Source of the DNA: an uncultured Bacteroidales bacterium
GTDB lineage: Bacteria > Bacteroidota > Bacteroidia > Bacteroidales > FEN-979
Reading direction: 5' to 3'
Assembly: GCA_903877385.1 (NCBI GenBank)
Contig: CAIRDP010000020.1
Span: 124,001-188,000, forward strand
DNA length: 64,000 nucleotides
Shown: one piece after another, positions 35,443 through 43,939 of the stretch
Layout: every line of letters begins with the position of its first letter
Position numbering within the stretch: the first letter of the stretch is position 1
Translations under genes and position numbers: made by a program
The notes under the pieces: model-generated
Told to the model about the DNA's origin: nothing
What the model saw: only the letters and a program-made list of their open reading frames with translations
The model's database searches: none

Positions 35443-36474
35443 CTAATAGATCAGGACTTCAGCTGCACTACCGGCCGAAACCTTTCCCCTGAACATGGCA
35501 TTGGTGCTGAATGGCATGGCAACGTTCCCGTCCTTATCAACTGCAATAAGCCCGCCATCACCCCCTTTGGCTTTGAGGATGTCGAAAATCACAAAATGTG
35601 CGGCTTCCTCCAGCGGCCTGCTGGCATATAACATCTGGACAGCTACAGTGTAAGCGGCGCAGTTCCTCATGAAATACTCACCATAGCCTGTGCATGAAAC
35701 AGCGCAGGAGTTGTTGTCGGCCCAGGTCCCGGCGCCTATGATCGGGCTGTCGCCCACCCTTCCCCTCATCTTCATCATCATTCCCCCGGTGGAAGTCCCG
35801 GCGGCCAGGTTGCCGTATGAATCAAGAGCGACACAACCAACAGTACCTTTCTTTTCTTTTTCTGCGGATGGAGGAGCGGGTTGCCCTGTACGGGTTTTCT
35901 GCTTTTCAGCTTTCCAGGCTTCCAGCCGCTCGGGCGTTATAAAATACGAGGGATCTGCGATCTGCAGACCCTGGGCTTTGGCAAAGGCATCAGCCCCCGG
36001 GCCGATCAGCATCACATGCTGGGTTTTATCCATCACTGCCCTGGCCGCGGTAATCGGGTTCTTAACGATGGTAACTCCGGCGACAGCTCCTGCCTTCCCT
36101 GTTTTTCCATCCATAATGGATGCATCCAGTTCGGCTTTGCCATCCTCATCGAGCACAGCCCCCTTACCGGCATTGAACAAGGGGCAATCCTCCATAAACC
36201 TGATCACTGCTTCCACGGCATCCACACTGCTGCCCCCGGCCGAAAGAATACGGCTGCCTATTTGTAAAGCCCTGGTAATGGAATCGGTATACTGCTTTTC
36301 CTTCTCAGGTTTCATACTTCCCCTTTCGGGTCCGCCGGCACCACCATGGATGGCAAGAACCCAGCGTTTGCCTCCATCAAGTCCAACCGCAGCCACCGCA
36401 TTTAAGTCCTGGGCCGAAAGCAATCCGCCAGAAAGGAAAAAAGAAAGGAAAAAAACGATTTTCATGGTTTTCAT
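35443..36474 (-). CDS. Isoaspartyl peptidase/L-asparaginase (Ntn hydrolase), exported
   Basis: 343 aa. Signal peptide (1-21), then the plant-type asparaginase fold: LAIHGGAGGPERG at 40-52, and the cleavage site KKG/TVGCVALD with the catalytic Thr211 that becomes the N-terminus of the beta subunit. GTSTGGMMMKMRGRVGDSPIIGAGTWAD is the substrate-binding loop. It hydrolyses L-Asn and beta-aspartyl peptides in the periplasm. It follows TauE and APC transporter genes on the same strand, suggesting an amino-acid use operon. Confidence 0.93.
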   Translation of the reverse strand: MKTMKIVFFLSFFLSGGLLSAQDLNAVAAVGLDGGKRWVLAIHGGAGGPERGSMKPEKEKQYTDSITRALQIGSRILSAGGSSVDAVEAVIRFMEDCPLFNAGKGAVLDEDGKAELDASIMDGKTGKAGAVAGVTIVKNPITAARAVMDKTQHVMLIGPGADAFAKAQGLQIADPSYFITPERLEAWKAEKQKTRTGQPAPPSAEKEKKGTVGCVALDSYGNLAAGTSTGGMMMKMRGRVGDSPIIGAGTWADNNSCAVSCTGYGEYFMRNCAAYTVAVQMLYASRPLEEAAHFVIFDILKAKGGDGGLIAVDKDGNVAMPFSTNAMFRGKVSAGSAAEVLIY

Positions 36475-36484
36475 GTGATCTGTT

Positions 36485-37267
36485 TTATAAAATGTTTTTA
36501 AGCAAATGTGTAAAGTTTATTAAACCGCTGATTTGTAAAACGGTCAGGATGATGGACAAAATAATGACTGCCCTGATGAAACCCGCTCCTTTTTTAACGG
36601 CGAAATACGAGGCGATGAGAGCCCCCACCACGCTGCCAACCGAAAGAAGGAGTCCGTACATATAATGTACCTGCCCATTGATCATGAATACGGCCAGTGC
36701 GAAGATGGCATAAAAGAAAACGATGAGGTTCTTTACGGCATTGGCTTTTACAAGATCATAACCGGTTCCGAGGACAAGCGCCATAAGCAGGAAATAGCCA
36801 ACCCCGACCTGGATGAAACCTCCGTAAAAACCTACAGCGAAAAAGATGGCAAACTGCCACCACCTGAGTTTTTTTTGCAATAAGGCGGGGTTTTCCTTAA
36901 GCCAGCGGTCGGGTTTATAGAAAAGGAAAAAAGCCATGAGAATCATAGCCAGGATCATGGCTTTTTCTATTACTTTTTCGTGTACATCGATGGCAAGGTA
37001 TGCTCCCATCACTGAACCTATGGTTGCCGGGATACCAAGCCATACAGGCCTGAAGTTGGTGAACATCTTCTGTTTTGTGAAGCTTCCCACCGACGAAAGG
37101 GTCTGGAAAAATATGCTGATGCGGTTGGTCCCGTTGGCGATCCCGGCAGGAAGGCCCAGGATGATGAGCAGCGAAAGGCTGATCACCGATCCTCCTCCCG
37201 ACAGGGTGTTGATGAACCCGACAAAAATGCCGGCGACGATGATTACGATGATTCCGGTGATGGTCAT
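36485..37267 (-). CDS. TauE/SafE-like sulfite or organo-anion exporter
   Basis: 260 aa from ATG 37267 (MTITGIIVIIVAGIFVGF). Seven to eight hydrophobic helices with the family start GFINTLSGGGSVISLSLLI. An upstream ATG at 37531 is in frame, but the extra part overlaps the APC transporter gene and a heptamer array and is not native. Its ATG overlaps the upstream APC stop by 4 bp. Substrate unknown. Confidence 0.85.
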   Translation of the reverse strand: MTITGIIVIIVAGIFVGFINTLSGGGSVISLSLLIILGLPAGIANGTNRISIFFQTLSSVGSFTKQKMFTNFRPVWLGIPATIGSVMGAYLAIDVHEKVIEKAMILAMILMAFFLFYKPDRWLKENPALLQKKLRWWQFAIFFAVGFYGGFIQVGVGYFLLMALVLGTGYDLVKANAVKNLIVFFYAIFALAVFMINGQVHYMYGLLLSVGSVVGALIASYFAVKKGAGFIRAVIILSIILTVLQISGLINFTHLLKNIL

Positions 37268-39162
37268 AAGGATGGGTCTTTGGATCCTGTATCCTGCATC
37301 CTGCATCCTGCATCCGGGTGCCGCAACCGGCTGTGTTTTCTCGAATACATCACGTAAATGATCATTCCAATGGCAAGCCATACCAGGAATCTCATCCAGT
37401 TGGTGAAGCCGAGGTGGACCATGAGAAAAAGGCTTGAAAGCAGCCCCAGGACAGGGATCAGAGAAAGTTTTTTCATGATGCTCATCACGGTCAGGACCAG
37501 GGCGGCGATGATAAAAATGAACAAGGGCCAATCATCCCGGTCAAAGTCCAGGGTGATGAGGCGGCTTAGGGCGGTGAGCTCAGGCGGTTTCCAGAAATAC
37601 AGCAGTATCGCGATCCCGGCCCATACCAGGGGCAGGCCGTAACGGGAGTTGATATAGGGCACATGGAAGCCTTTGGCCGTGATGTCGGCTTGTTTTGTTG
37701 ATGGGGGATGCGGGATGCGGGATGTGGGAGAACCTGTATCCTGCATCCTGTATCTTGCATCAGAGCTATCAGGTGCATCACCTGTATACCGAACTTCACG
37801 GGCAAAACGTTCATCACGATCTCTTCGTCCATACGGGTTCAGAATGAGCACTCCCCCGCTCACAAGCACAAACGCGAACAATGTGCCTATGCTGGTCAGA
37901 TCCGTGACTTCGGTGAAATTCATGAACAGTGAGGGGATTGCTACAAGAAGCCCGGCGACGACCGTTGAAAAGGAAGGGGTGCGGAAGCGGGGATGAATCC
38001 TCGAAAAAGCCTTTGGCAACAGCCTGTCGCGGCTCATGCTCATCCATATGCGGGGCTGGCCTACCTGGAAGACCAGGATCACGCTGGCCATGGCAATTAC
38101 TGCAGCCAGTGAAACAAAGCCTGCAAAACGCGTCATATGGAGGCGTTCGAACACATAGGCCAGGGGATCGCCAATGGCCAGTTCCGAATAGTTTACCATT
38201 CCCGTAAGCACAAGGCTGATCATAACATAGAGCAGGGTTGTAATGATAAGGGAGTAAATGATCGCTCTTGGAAGGTCCCGCCTTGTATTCCTGCATTCTT
38301 CGGCGGTGGTTGAGATGGCATCGAAACCGATATAGGCAAAGAACACGCCCGATACTCCTTTCAGCACACCGCTGAGGCCGTGGGGTGCAAAGGGGGTCCA
38401 GTTGACGGGTTTGATATAAAAAGATCCTACGGTAATGACCAGCAGCAAAACCGCTACTTTCAGGATCACCATGGCGTTGCCGACCATCTTGGTTTCATAG
38501 ATGCCGATATAGACCAGGACTGAGATCAGGGCAACTATAGAGAAAGCGGGAATATTTACAATAAAGTGCACCCCTCCTATTACGGGTGAACTGGTCCAGG
38601 CCAGGTAGCATTTCTGGACAGCCGGTGCCAGATGGGCCAGGCTGCTTCCGTGGGCAATGGAGGCAGCTCCTTCATAATAGCCCCTCAAGGCCGTTACGTA
38701 ATCGGTCGAAAGATACCCCGGGATATGCAGGCCCATTCCATCCATAAGCCCGGTAAAATAATCGGACCAGGATATCGCCACCGCGATATTCCCTATAGCA
38801 TATTCAATGATGAGGTCCCAGCCTATGATCCATGCGAAAAGCTCGCCAAAGCTGGCATAGGCATAAGTGTAAGCGCTTCCGCTCAGGGGGATCACCGAGG
38901 CGAATTCGGCATAACATAAGGCTGAAAAACCGCAGGCTACCGCGGTGAAAACAAACAGCAAAGCGACGGCAGGACCGCCTGAAGCTGCAGCGCTTCCAAT
39001 GGTGGCGAAGATACCTGAGCCCACGATTGCTGCGATACCCAGGGCGGTTAGGTCGAATACCGTGAGACTGCGCCTGAGTCCCCCCGATTCCCGCTCATAC
39101 CCGGCTGCATCGCTGAGGATCAAGCTTATAGGCTTCTTCCTGAAAAGGTCTGAAAATGACAA
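37264..39162 (-). CDS. APC superfamily amino-acid permease (CAT type) with repeat-derived loop and tail
   Basis: 632 aa. Twelve to fourteen helices; the N-terminal LGIAAIVGSGIFATIGSAAA and the following AVALLFVFTAVACGFSAL are the APC/cationic amino-acid transporter motifs. Two heptamer arrays are in the reading frame: one at 37706-37760 codes part of a cytoplasmic loop (ARYRMQDTGSPTSRIPH), the other at 37284-37318 codes the C-terminal tail (HPDAGCRMQDTG). Neither is a normal part of this family. First gene of the APC-TauE-asparaginase unit. Confidence 0.9.
   Translation of the reverse strand: MSFSDLFRKKPISLILSDAAGYERESGGLRRSLTVFDLTALGIAAIVGSGIFATIGSAAASGGPAVALLFVFTAVACGFSALCYAEFASVIPLSGSAYTYAYASFGELFAWIIGWDLIIEYAIGNIAVAISWSDYFTGLMDGMGLHIPGYLSTDYVTALRGYYEGAASIAHGSSLAHLAPAVQKCYLAWTSSPVIGGVHFIVNIPAFSIVALISVLVYIGIYETKMVGNAMVILKVAVLLLVITVGSFYIKPVNWTPFAPHGLSGVLKGVSGVFFAYIGFDAISTTAEECRNTRRDLPRAIIYSLIITTLLYVMISLVLTGMVNYSELAIGDPLAYVFERLHMTRFAGFVSLAAVIAMASVILVFQVGQPRIWMSMSRDRLLPKAFSRIHPRFRTPSFSTVVAGLLVAIPSLFMNFTEVTDLTSIGTLFAFVLVSGGVLILNPYGRRDRDERFAREVRYTGDAPDSSDARYRMQDTGSPTSRIPHPPSTKQADITAKGFHVPYINSRYGLPLVWAGIAILLYFWKPPELTALSRLITLDFDRDDWPLFIFIIAALVLTVMSIMKKLSLIPVLGLLSSLFLMVHLGFTNWMRFLVWLAIGMIIYVMYSRKHSRLRHPDAGCRMQDTGSKDPSL
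37284..37318. repeat. Heptamer word array (ATCCTGC), five units
   Basis: ATCCTGT, ATCCTGC, ATCCTGC, ATCCTGC, ATCCGGG in perfect 7-bp phase. It lies at the 3' end of the APC permease gene, ahead of the 4-bp overlap with TauE. Because 7 is not a multiple of 3, the encoded peptide changes at each unit. Confidence 0.88.
37706..37760. repeat. Inverted heptamer array inside the APC permease gene
   Basis: Three units GGATGCG, GGATGCG, GGATGTG, a six-base spacer GGAGAA, then four inverted units CCTGTAT, CCTGCAT, CCTGTAT, CTTGCAT. On the + strand the two halves can pair over more than 20 bp if G-T pairs are allowed. It is inside the coding frame of the permease, in a loop between membrane helices. 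Confidence 0.85.
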
Positions 39163-39247
39163 AGTAATTTTTGGATAAAAGTAGAAAGATTTTCTTTCGC
39201 CAGAATACCGCAGGTATAGTTTCCTTCGGCCAGCGGATCAAATTTTG

Positions 39248-39255
39248 TACCTTTG
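39248..39255 (+). promoter_or_regulatory. -7 element of the SDR/DUF169 unit
   Basis: TACCTTTG, an exact TAnnTTTG match, 18 bp before the ATG at 39274. Confidence 0.5.
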
Positions 39256-39273
39256 CAACTCTAAAGCTAACCC

Positions 39274-39891
39274 ATGAAGATAGCAGTATTTGGCGCAAGC
39301 GGAAGGACCGGGCTTATGCTTACATTCCAGGCCCTTAACCAGGGTCATGAAGTAACAGCCTTCACACGCAGTCCGCATAAAGTCTCCATAACCCATAAAA
39401 ATATTCGGATCATACAGGGGGAGCTTGACGATTATGAGAAGATCAAAGAGGCTGTGAATACGCAGGACGTGGTTATGTGCAACCTGGGGATCGACAAAAA
39501 CAAGCCATCTTCAATGCTGTCAGATGCCACCAGGCTGATCCTGAAGGCAATGGAGGAATGTAACGTTAAAAGGTTCATCTGCATGTCATCAGCCGGTGTA
39601 CTGGGCAACGACGCCGGGTTCTGGTTTGGAAAGATCATCATGCCTTTGTTCCTGAAACATGTGTTCGCCGATAAAAAACGCCAGATAGAGGTTATAAGGC
39701 AAAGCAGGGCTGAATGGGTTATTGTTCGCCCGGTAGGGCTTACCGATTCGCCAAAGACCGGCAGGTATAAGATCAGCGAAGGGATCCCCACTTCAAGGAC
39801 CATCCCCCGGGCCGATGTTGCAGACTTCATGCTTAAGCTGATGACCGAAAAGAAATACGATTTTACAATACCGGCGATTTCCAGTACTTAA
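39274..39891 (+). CDS. NAD(P)-binding atypical short-chain reductase
   Basis: 205 aa. Rossmann start KIAVFGASGRTGLMLTFQAL with the GxxGxxG loop, like NmrA/BVR-type atypical SDRs. Later ICMSSAGVLGNDAG and EWVIVRPVGLTD. No standard YxxxK is visible, consistent with atypical SDRs. Substrate unknown. It is followed after 10 bp by a DUF169 gene. Confidence 0.85.
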   Translation: MKIAVFGASGRTGLMLTFQALNQGHEVTAFTRSPHKVSITHKNIRIIQGELDDYEKIKEAVNTQDVVMCNLGIDKNKPSSMLSDATRLILKAMEECNVKRFICMSSAGVLGNDAGFWFGKIIMPLFLKHVFADKKRQIEVIRQSRAEWVIVRPVGLTDSPKTGRYKISEGIPTSRTIPRADVADFMLKLMTEKKYDFTIPAISST

Positions 39892-39901
39892 TTTTTACAT
39901 T

Positions 39902-40657
39902 ATGGACCTGAAATTCAGAAATCACTTCCTTAATCAATGGGCAAAATATTTCGGTAATGCCGAACTTCCCATTACCTTTTTCTACACCGAAGACCCCGGC
40001 CAGGTTGCCAAAGCGGCAATTCCCAAAGGATGGAGCTGCATAGTAAGCGAACTTGCCTTGGTTAGGAACGGCAGATCCCTGGCCTGGAACGTTAACTCGC
40101 TTTCCTGTGGAGGCTCTCAAAGGTATTTTGGGTATAACGAAAAGATGCGCCCGAATTTCGAGTATTTCCTTTCGTATGGCATTGAGGATAAAATGGAAGG
40201 CGAAAGGTATATACGCACCCCCGAAATGGTGAAGGAGATGATGGGGAATATGCGTTGCATCCCTGCAAAAGGGAAATACATAGTCTTCAAGCGTTTTGAT
40301 AATCTCACCCCCGAAGACGAGCCCGTCGCCGTAATTTTCTTTGCTACCCAGGATGTGCTTTCGGGATTGTTTACCCTGGCAAATTTCGACCAGGCCGACG
40401 GGCTTGGGGTAACTGCACCTTTCGGTTCAGGCTGTTCTTCCATAGTCCATCATCCGTATTTTGAAAATGAAAAGGAAAATCCCAGGGCGGTACTGGGTAT
40501 GTTTGACGTATCGGCCAGGCCCTGCGTGCCTAAAGACAGGCTCACTATATCCATCCCCATGAAAAAATTCAAAAAAATGGCAGGTTATATGGATGAGAGC
40601 TTCCTTATCACAGCATCATGGACCAAAGTCAGGGACAGAATAAACAAGGAAATTTAA
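39902..40657 (+). CDS. DUF169 family protein
   Basis: 251 aa. The pattern ELPITFFYTEDPG, CIVSELALVRNGRSLAW and a later GCSSIVHHPYFENEK matches DUF169. It includes several Cys residues (CIVSEL, LSCGGSQRYFGY, GSGCSS) that could bind a metal or cofactor; this is inference. No signal peptide. Second gene of a three-gene unit. Confidence 0.82.
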   Translation: MDLKFRNHFLNQWAKYFGNAELPITFFYTEDPGQVAKAAIPKGWSCIVSELALVRNGRSLAWNVNSLSCGGSQRYFGYNEKMRPNFEYFLSYGIEDKMEGERYIRTPEMVKEMMGNMRCIPAKGKYIVFKRFDNLTPEDEPVAVIFFATQDVLSGLFTLANFDQADGLGVTAPFGSGCSSIVHHPYFENEKENPRAVLGMFDVSARPCVPKDRLTISIPMKKFKKMAGYMDESFLITASWTKVRDRINKEI

Positions 40658-40672
40658 ATTAATACTGTAATT

Positions 40673-41080
40673 ATGAAATCGGTATTTCTTCTTCATTGGG
40701 CGCCAAGGGTGCTGGCTATGCTGGCTATCCTTTTCATAAGCATGTTTTCCCTGGATGCCTTTCATCCAGGCATTCCTCTAAAGGAGCAGATCCTCGACTG
40801 GCTGATGCATATGCTGCCATCCTTTGTGCTGATCATAGTGCTTGTGATTGCCTGGAAATGGGAAAACATAGGAGGTATTATTTTTCTCTCGGTCGGGCTG
40901 GCGTTCTCTCCCTATGTTTTCTGGGGGAATTACACACACAACCATTCCATCTGGCTGAGCTTTTTCATCATCCTTACCATCACATTCCCCTTTATGCTTA
41001 CAGGCTTTTTATTCATGTTAAGCTATTATACCAAAAAGAAGGCTAAGGAGATGATGAAGACTCTGGAGAAAAATAAGTAA
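40673..41080 (+). CDS. Small membrane protein of unknown function
   Basis: 135 aa with four hydrophobic helices (WAPRVLAMLAILFISMFSL; MLPSFVLIIVLVIAWKW; GGIIFLSVGLAFSPYVFW; LSFFIILTITFPFMLTGFLF) and a Lys-rich C-terminus. No family was recognised with confidence. It lies 15 bp after the DUF169 gene and is probably co-transcribed with it. Confidence 0.75.
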   Translation: MKSVFLLHWAPRVLAMLAILFISMFSLDAFHPGIPLKEQILDWLMHMLPSFVLIIVLVIAWKWENIGGIIFLSVGLAFSPYVFWGNYTHNHSIWLSFFIILTITFPFMLTGFLFMLSYYTKKKAKEMMKTLEKNK

Positions 41081-41095
41081 AGGATGATGCATCAG

Positions 41096-41109
41096 GCAGG
41101 ATATCCTGC
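41096..41109. repeat. 14-bp perfect palindrome between convergent genes
   Basis: GCAGGATATCCTGC: one ATCCTGC heptamer joined to its inverse. It lies between the convergent small membrane protein and dxs, and has no T-run, so it is not a standard terminator. Confidence 0.6.
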
Positions 41110-41110
41110 A

Positions 41111-43009
41111 TTAAGACATCAGGTTAATTACGGTTTTCATAATACCCTCCGCATCGTACCCGCACTCGTGGTGCAGTTCTTCGTTCTTCCCCTGTTCAAT
41201 GAATTTATCGGGAACCCCGAGGCGTTTCAGTCGGGCTTCATAGCCATGATCGCTCATGAATTCAAGGATGGCGCTTCCGAAGCCTCCCAAAACAGTGCCG
41301 TCTTCAACCGTTATGATCCTTTTGAAGGTTTTGAAAACCTCATGAAGTATTTCTTCATCCAGGGGTTTTACAAAAGGCAGGTGGTAATGCGCAGGCTGCA
41401 GTCCTTCTTTCTCCAGTTGAAGGCAGGCCTCTTTCACAAAGTTGCCGGGATGCCCGGTGCTGAGGATTGCAACATCCTTTCCATCCCTGATTTTCAGACC
41501 TTTGCCCACGATCATTTCCTTCATCGGGGTTTTCCATTCGGCAATGACTCCCCTCCCTTTGGGATAGCGGATTGCAAAGGGGCCTTTCCCGGGAAGCTGG
41601 GCTGTAAACATTAGGTTTCTCAGTTCCTCTTCGTTCATTGGGGCCGAAATTGTCATATTGGGGATGCAGCGCAAAAAGGCAAGATCGAAGGCCCCATGGT
41701 GGGTTGCCCCATCTTCGCCGACAAGCCCGCCCCTGTCGAGGCAGAAAACCACAGGCAGGTTTTGCAAGGCCACATCATGGATGATCTGGTCATAGCCCCT
41801 CTGAAGAAAAGTTGAATAGATGTTGCAGAAGGGGATCATGCCCGAAGCTGCAAGCCCCGCACTGAAAGTTACCGCATGCTGCTCGGCTATGCCCACATCG
41901 AAGGTACGATCGGGCATTTTATTCATCATGATGTTCAGGGAACAGCCCGTTGCCATAGCCGGTGTGATCCCCACGATCTTAGGGTTCTGTTCGGCCAGCT
42001 CAATGATGGTCCTGCCGAAGACAGTCTGGTATTTTGGTGGCTGGCCGTGGCATTTATCCTCCTTGATCTTCCCTGTTTGTTTGTCGAACACACCCGGTGC
42101 ATGAAAAACAGTCTGGTCCTGCTCGGCCTTTTCAAAACCCTTGCCCTTCACTGTATGAATATGAAGCAGCCTGGGGCCTTTGATTTCCTTGATGTCGCGA
42201 AGGATGTTAACCAAACGGATGATATCATTGCCGTCGACCAGCCCGAAATACCTGAAATTGAATGCCTCGAACAAGCCGCTGGGCTTTAGCAGGGTCCCTT
42301 TCAGGGCATTCCCGAGCTGCTTTACGATGGCCCTTGAATTCTTACCGTAACGGGTTCCCCCGCCCATCATCAGCCAGGTAAAATCGCGGAATTTATTATA
42401 GGTTTTTGAAGTAACGATATCGGCCAGGTAATCCTTGATAGCCCCAACATTTTTATCTATTGCAATCTGGTTGTCATTGAGGATGACCAGGAGGTTTGCA
42501 TTGGACACACCCGCATTGTTCAGGGCCTCCATGGCCATGCCACCTGTCATTGCCCCGTCACCGATGATGGCTACGTGCTGGCGGTTTGTCTCACCCTGGA
42601 GTTTTGATGCCACTCCCATTCCAAGCGCTGCAGAGATGCTCGTCGAAGAATGGCCTGTGCCGAAAGTGTCGTATTTGCTTTCCGACATCTTGGGAAAACC
42701 GCTGATGCCCTTGAATGTACGCAGGGTATGGAAGGACTCCTTGCGGCCGGTAAGTATTTTATGGGCGTAGGCCTGGTGCCCCACATCCCAGATCACCTTA
42801 TCGTTGGGTGTGTCGAAAACATAATGAACGGCAACCGAAAGTTCAACAGCTCCAAGGCTGGCGCCCAGGTGGCCCGGGTTTACCGAGATCACGTCGATGA
42901 TGAACTGCCTGATTTCAGCGCATAGCTGGGGCAGCTGGTCCACCCTGAGTTTTCTCAGTTCTTCAGGATTATCTACAAGTGCGAGTAATGGTCCGGTGCC
43001 GGGAGTCAT
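41111..43009 (-). CDS. dxs: 1-deoxy-D-xylulose-5-phosphate synthase
   Basis: 632 aa, the normal length. It condenses pyruvate and glyceraldehyde-3-phosphate in the non-mevalonate isoprenoid pathway. Signatures: the N-terminal LGASLGAVELSVAVHYVFDTPNDKVIWDVGHQAYAHKIL in function, the ThDP site GDGAMTGGMAMEALNNA, and the transketolase C-terminal half with DRGGLVGEDGATHHGAFD. It lies downstream of the DUF59 gene but has its own promoter element at 43032. Confidence 0.96.
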   Translation of the reverse strand: MTPGTGPLLALVDNPEELRKLRVDQLPQLCAEIRQFIIDVISVNPGHLGASLGAVELSVAVHYVFDTPNDKVIWDVGHQAYAHKILTGRKESFHTLRTFKGISGFPKMSESKYDTFGTGHSSTSISAALGMGVASKLQGETNRQHVAIIGDGAMTGGMAMEALNNAGVSNANLLVILNDNQIAIDKNVGAIKDYLADIVTSKTYNKFRDFTWLMMGGGTRYGKNSRAIVKQLGNALKGTLLKPSGLFEAFNFRYFGLVDGNDIIRLVNILRDIKEIKGPRLLHIHTVKGKGFEKAEQDQTVFHAPGVFDKQTGKIKEDKCHGQPPKYQTVFGRTIIELAEQNPKIVGITPAMATGCSLNIMMNKMPDRTFDVGIAEQHAVTFSAGLAASGMIPFCNIYSTFLQRGYDQIIHDVALQNLPVVFCLDRGGLVGEDGATHHGAFDLAFLRCIPNMTISAPMNEEELRNLMFTAQLPGKGPFAIRYPKGRGVIAEWKTPMKEMIVGKGLKIRDGKDVAILSTGHPGNFVKEACLQLEKEGLQPAHYHLPFVKPLDEEILHEVFKTFKRIITVEDGTVLGGFGSAILEFMSDHGYEARLKRLGVPDKFIEQGKNEELHHECGYDAEGIMKTVINLMS

Positions 43010-43031
43010 AAGCGTCTTTAAAAACCGGGTG

Positions 43032-43039
43032 CAAAGGTA
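43032..43039 (-). promoter_or_regulatory. -7 element of dxs
   Basis: TACCTTTG on the - strand, an exact TAnnTTTG match, 22 bp before the ATG at 43009. Confidence 0.5.
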
Positions 43040-43048
43040 TGGAAAAAG

Positions 43049-43090
43049 ATCGTGAAGAAGGACGTTAGGAAAATCGTGAAGAAGTACGTT
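43049..43090. repeat. Two near-identical 18-mers, 24 bp apart
   Basis: ATCGTGAAGAAGGACGTT (43049-43066) and ATCGTGAAGAAGTACGTT (43073-43090) differ at one base. They fill the junction between the DUF59 stop (43091) and the dxs promoter element. A different word type from the other suf junctions. Confidence 0.8.
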
Positions 43091-43420
43091 TCAGATCAGC
43101 CCTAACTCAACTTTTGCCTCATCTGTCAGGTTCTCCATATCCCACGGGGGTTCAAAGGTAAGTTCAACCCTGACCTTCCCGACTCCTTCAACCCGGCTCA
43201 CTTCTTCCTGCACAATACCCGGCATATCCTCCGCTATAGGGCAGTTCGGCGTTGTTAGCGTCATCAGGATTTCAACATTATGCTGCTCATCCGTTTTTAG
43301 GTTATAGATAAGCCCCAGATCGTAGATATTGATCGGTATTTCGGGGTCAAACACCCTCCTTAAGGCATCTATAACGGATTGTTCGAAAGGGTTATATGGT
43401 ATATTGTTCGGGGTTTCCAT
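43091..43420 (-). CDS. DUF59/MIP18 family protein (SufT-like Fe-S assembly factor)
   Basis: 109 aa. The DUF59 pattern is clear: VIDALRRVFDPEIPINIYDLGLIY, then LTTPNCPIAEDMPGIVQEEV. It carries one conserved Cys in TPNCP. Proteins of this family (PaaD, SufT, MIP18) help deliver Fe-S clusters. It is the last gene of the suf operon, 26 bp after sufE. Confidence 0.92.
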   Translation of the reverse strand: METPNNIPYNPFEQSVIDALRRVFDPEIPINIYDLGLIYNLKTDEQHNVEILMTLTTPNCPIAEDMPGIVQEEVSRVEGVGKVRVELTFEPPWDMENLTDEAKVELGLI

Positions 43421-43446
43421 GAAAATAAAATTAGAAAATATTGATA

Positions 43447-43866
43447 TCAGGATTTCATTTTAAACACCATCGCGTAAAGTTTCATTTGCTTTACCATGGA
43501 GGCCAGTCCGTTGGAACGGGTGGGTGAAAGATGTTCCTTTAAACCTATACGGTCAATAAAATTCAAGTCTGCGGATTGTATCGCGTCGGGGGCCTGGCCT
43601 GAAAGAACGCTGATAAGCATGCTCACAATGCCTTTGGTGATGATGGCGTCGCTGTCGGCCGTGAAATACACTTTACCGTCGCGGTACTCGGCAAACAGCC
43701 AAACCTTGCTCTGGCAACCTGAAATCAGGTATTGGTCGGTCTTGTATTTCGGATCTATGGGAGGAAGTGATTTCCCCATGTCGAGGATAAGGTCGTATTT
43801 GTCGAGCCAGTCATCGAAGGCCGCAAATTCATCGACAAGCTGATTTTCAATTTCCTGGATAGTCAT
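43447..43866 (-). CDS. sufE: Cysteine desulfuration protein SufE
   Basis: 139 aa from ATG 43866. SufE takes sulfur from SufS and passes it to the SufBCD scaffold. The acceptor cysteine is Cys51 in YLISGCQSKVWL. A slightly longer frame begins at TTG 43875, but the ATG is preferred. Followed by the DUF59 gene. Confidence 0.95.
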   Translation of the reverse strand: MTIQEIENQLVDEFAAFDDWLDKYDLILDMGKSLPPIDPKYKTDQYLISGCQSKVWLFAEYRDGKVYFTADSDAIITKGIVSMLISVLSGQAPDAIQSADLNFIDRIGLKEHLSPTRSNGLASMVKQMKLYAMVFKMKS

Positions 43867-43868
43867 AT

Positions 43869-43939
43869 GATTCAAAATTCGGGTATTCGATTATTCTATT
43901 ATTCGAGTATTCAATTCTTCAAACTTCAATATTCGATTT
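43869..43939. repeat. Heptamer/octamer word array (ATTCGATT type), about ten units
   Basis: The ATTCnnn(n) word family, in mixed 7/8-bp phase: ATTCAAA, ATTCGGGT, ATTCGATT, ATTCTATT, ATTCGAGT, ATTCAATT, CTTCAAA, CTTCAAT, ATTCGAT. It fills the whole sufS-sufE junction. The 12-mer ATTCAAAATTCG is shared with the arrays at 6440 and 29982. Confidence 0.85.

Noticed and set aside
36485-37531. Start of the TauE-like gene at 37531
   Set aside because: The upstream part overlaps the APC permease gene in another frame and has no family similarity; ATG 37267 gives the usual N-terminus.
41096-41109. Bidirectional terminator between the membrane protein and dxs genes
   Set aside because: A perfect palindrome, but no T-run on either side.
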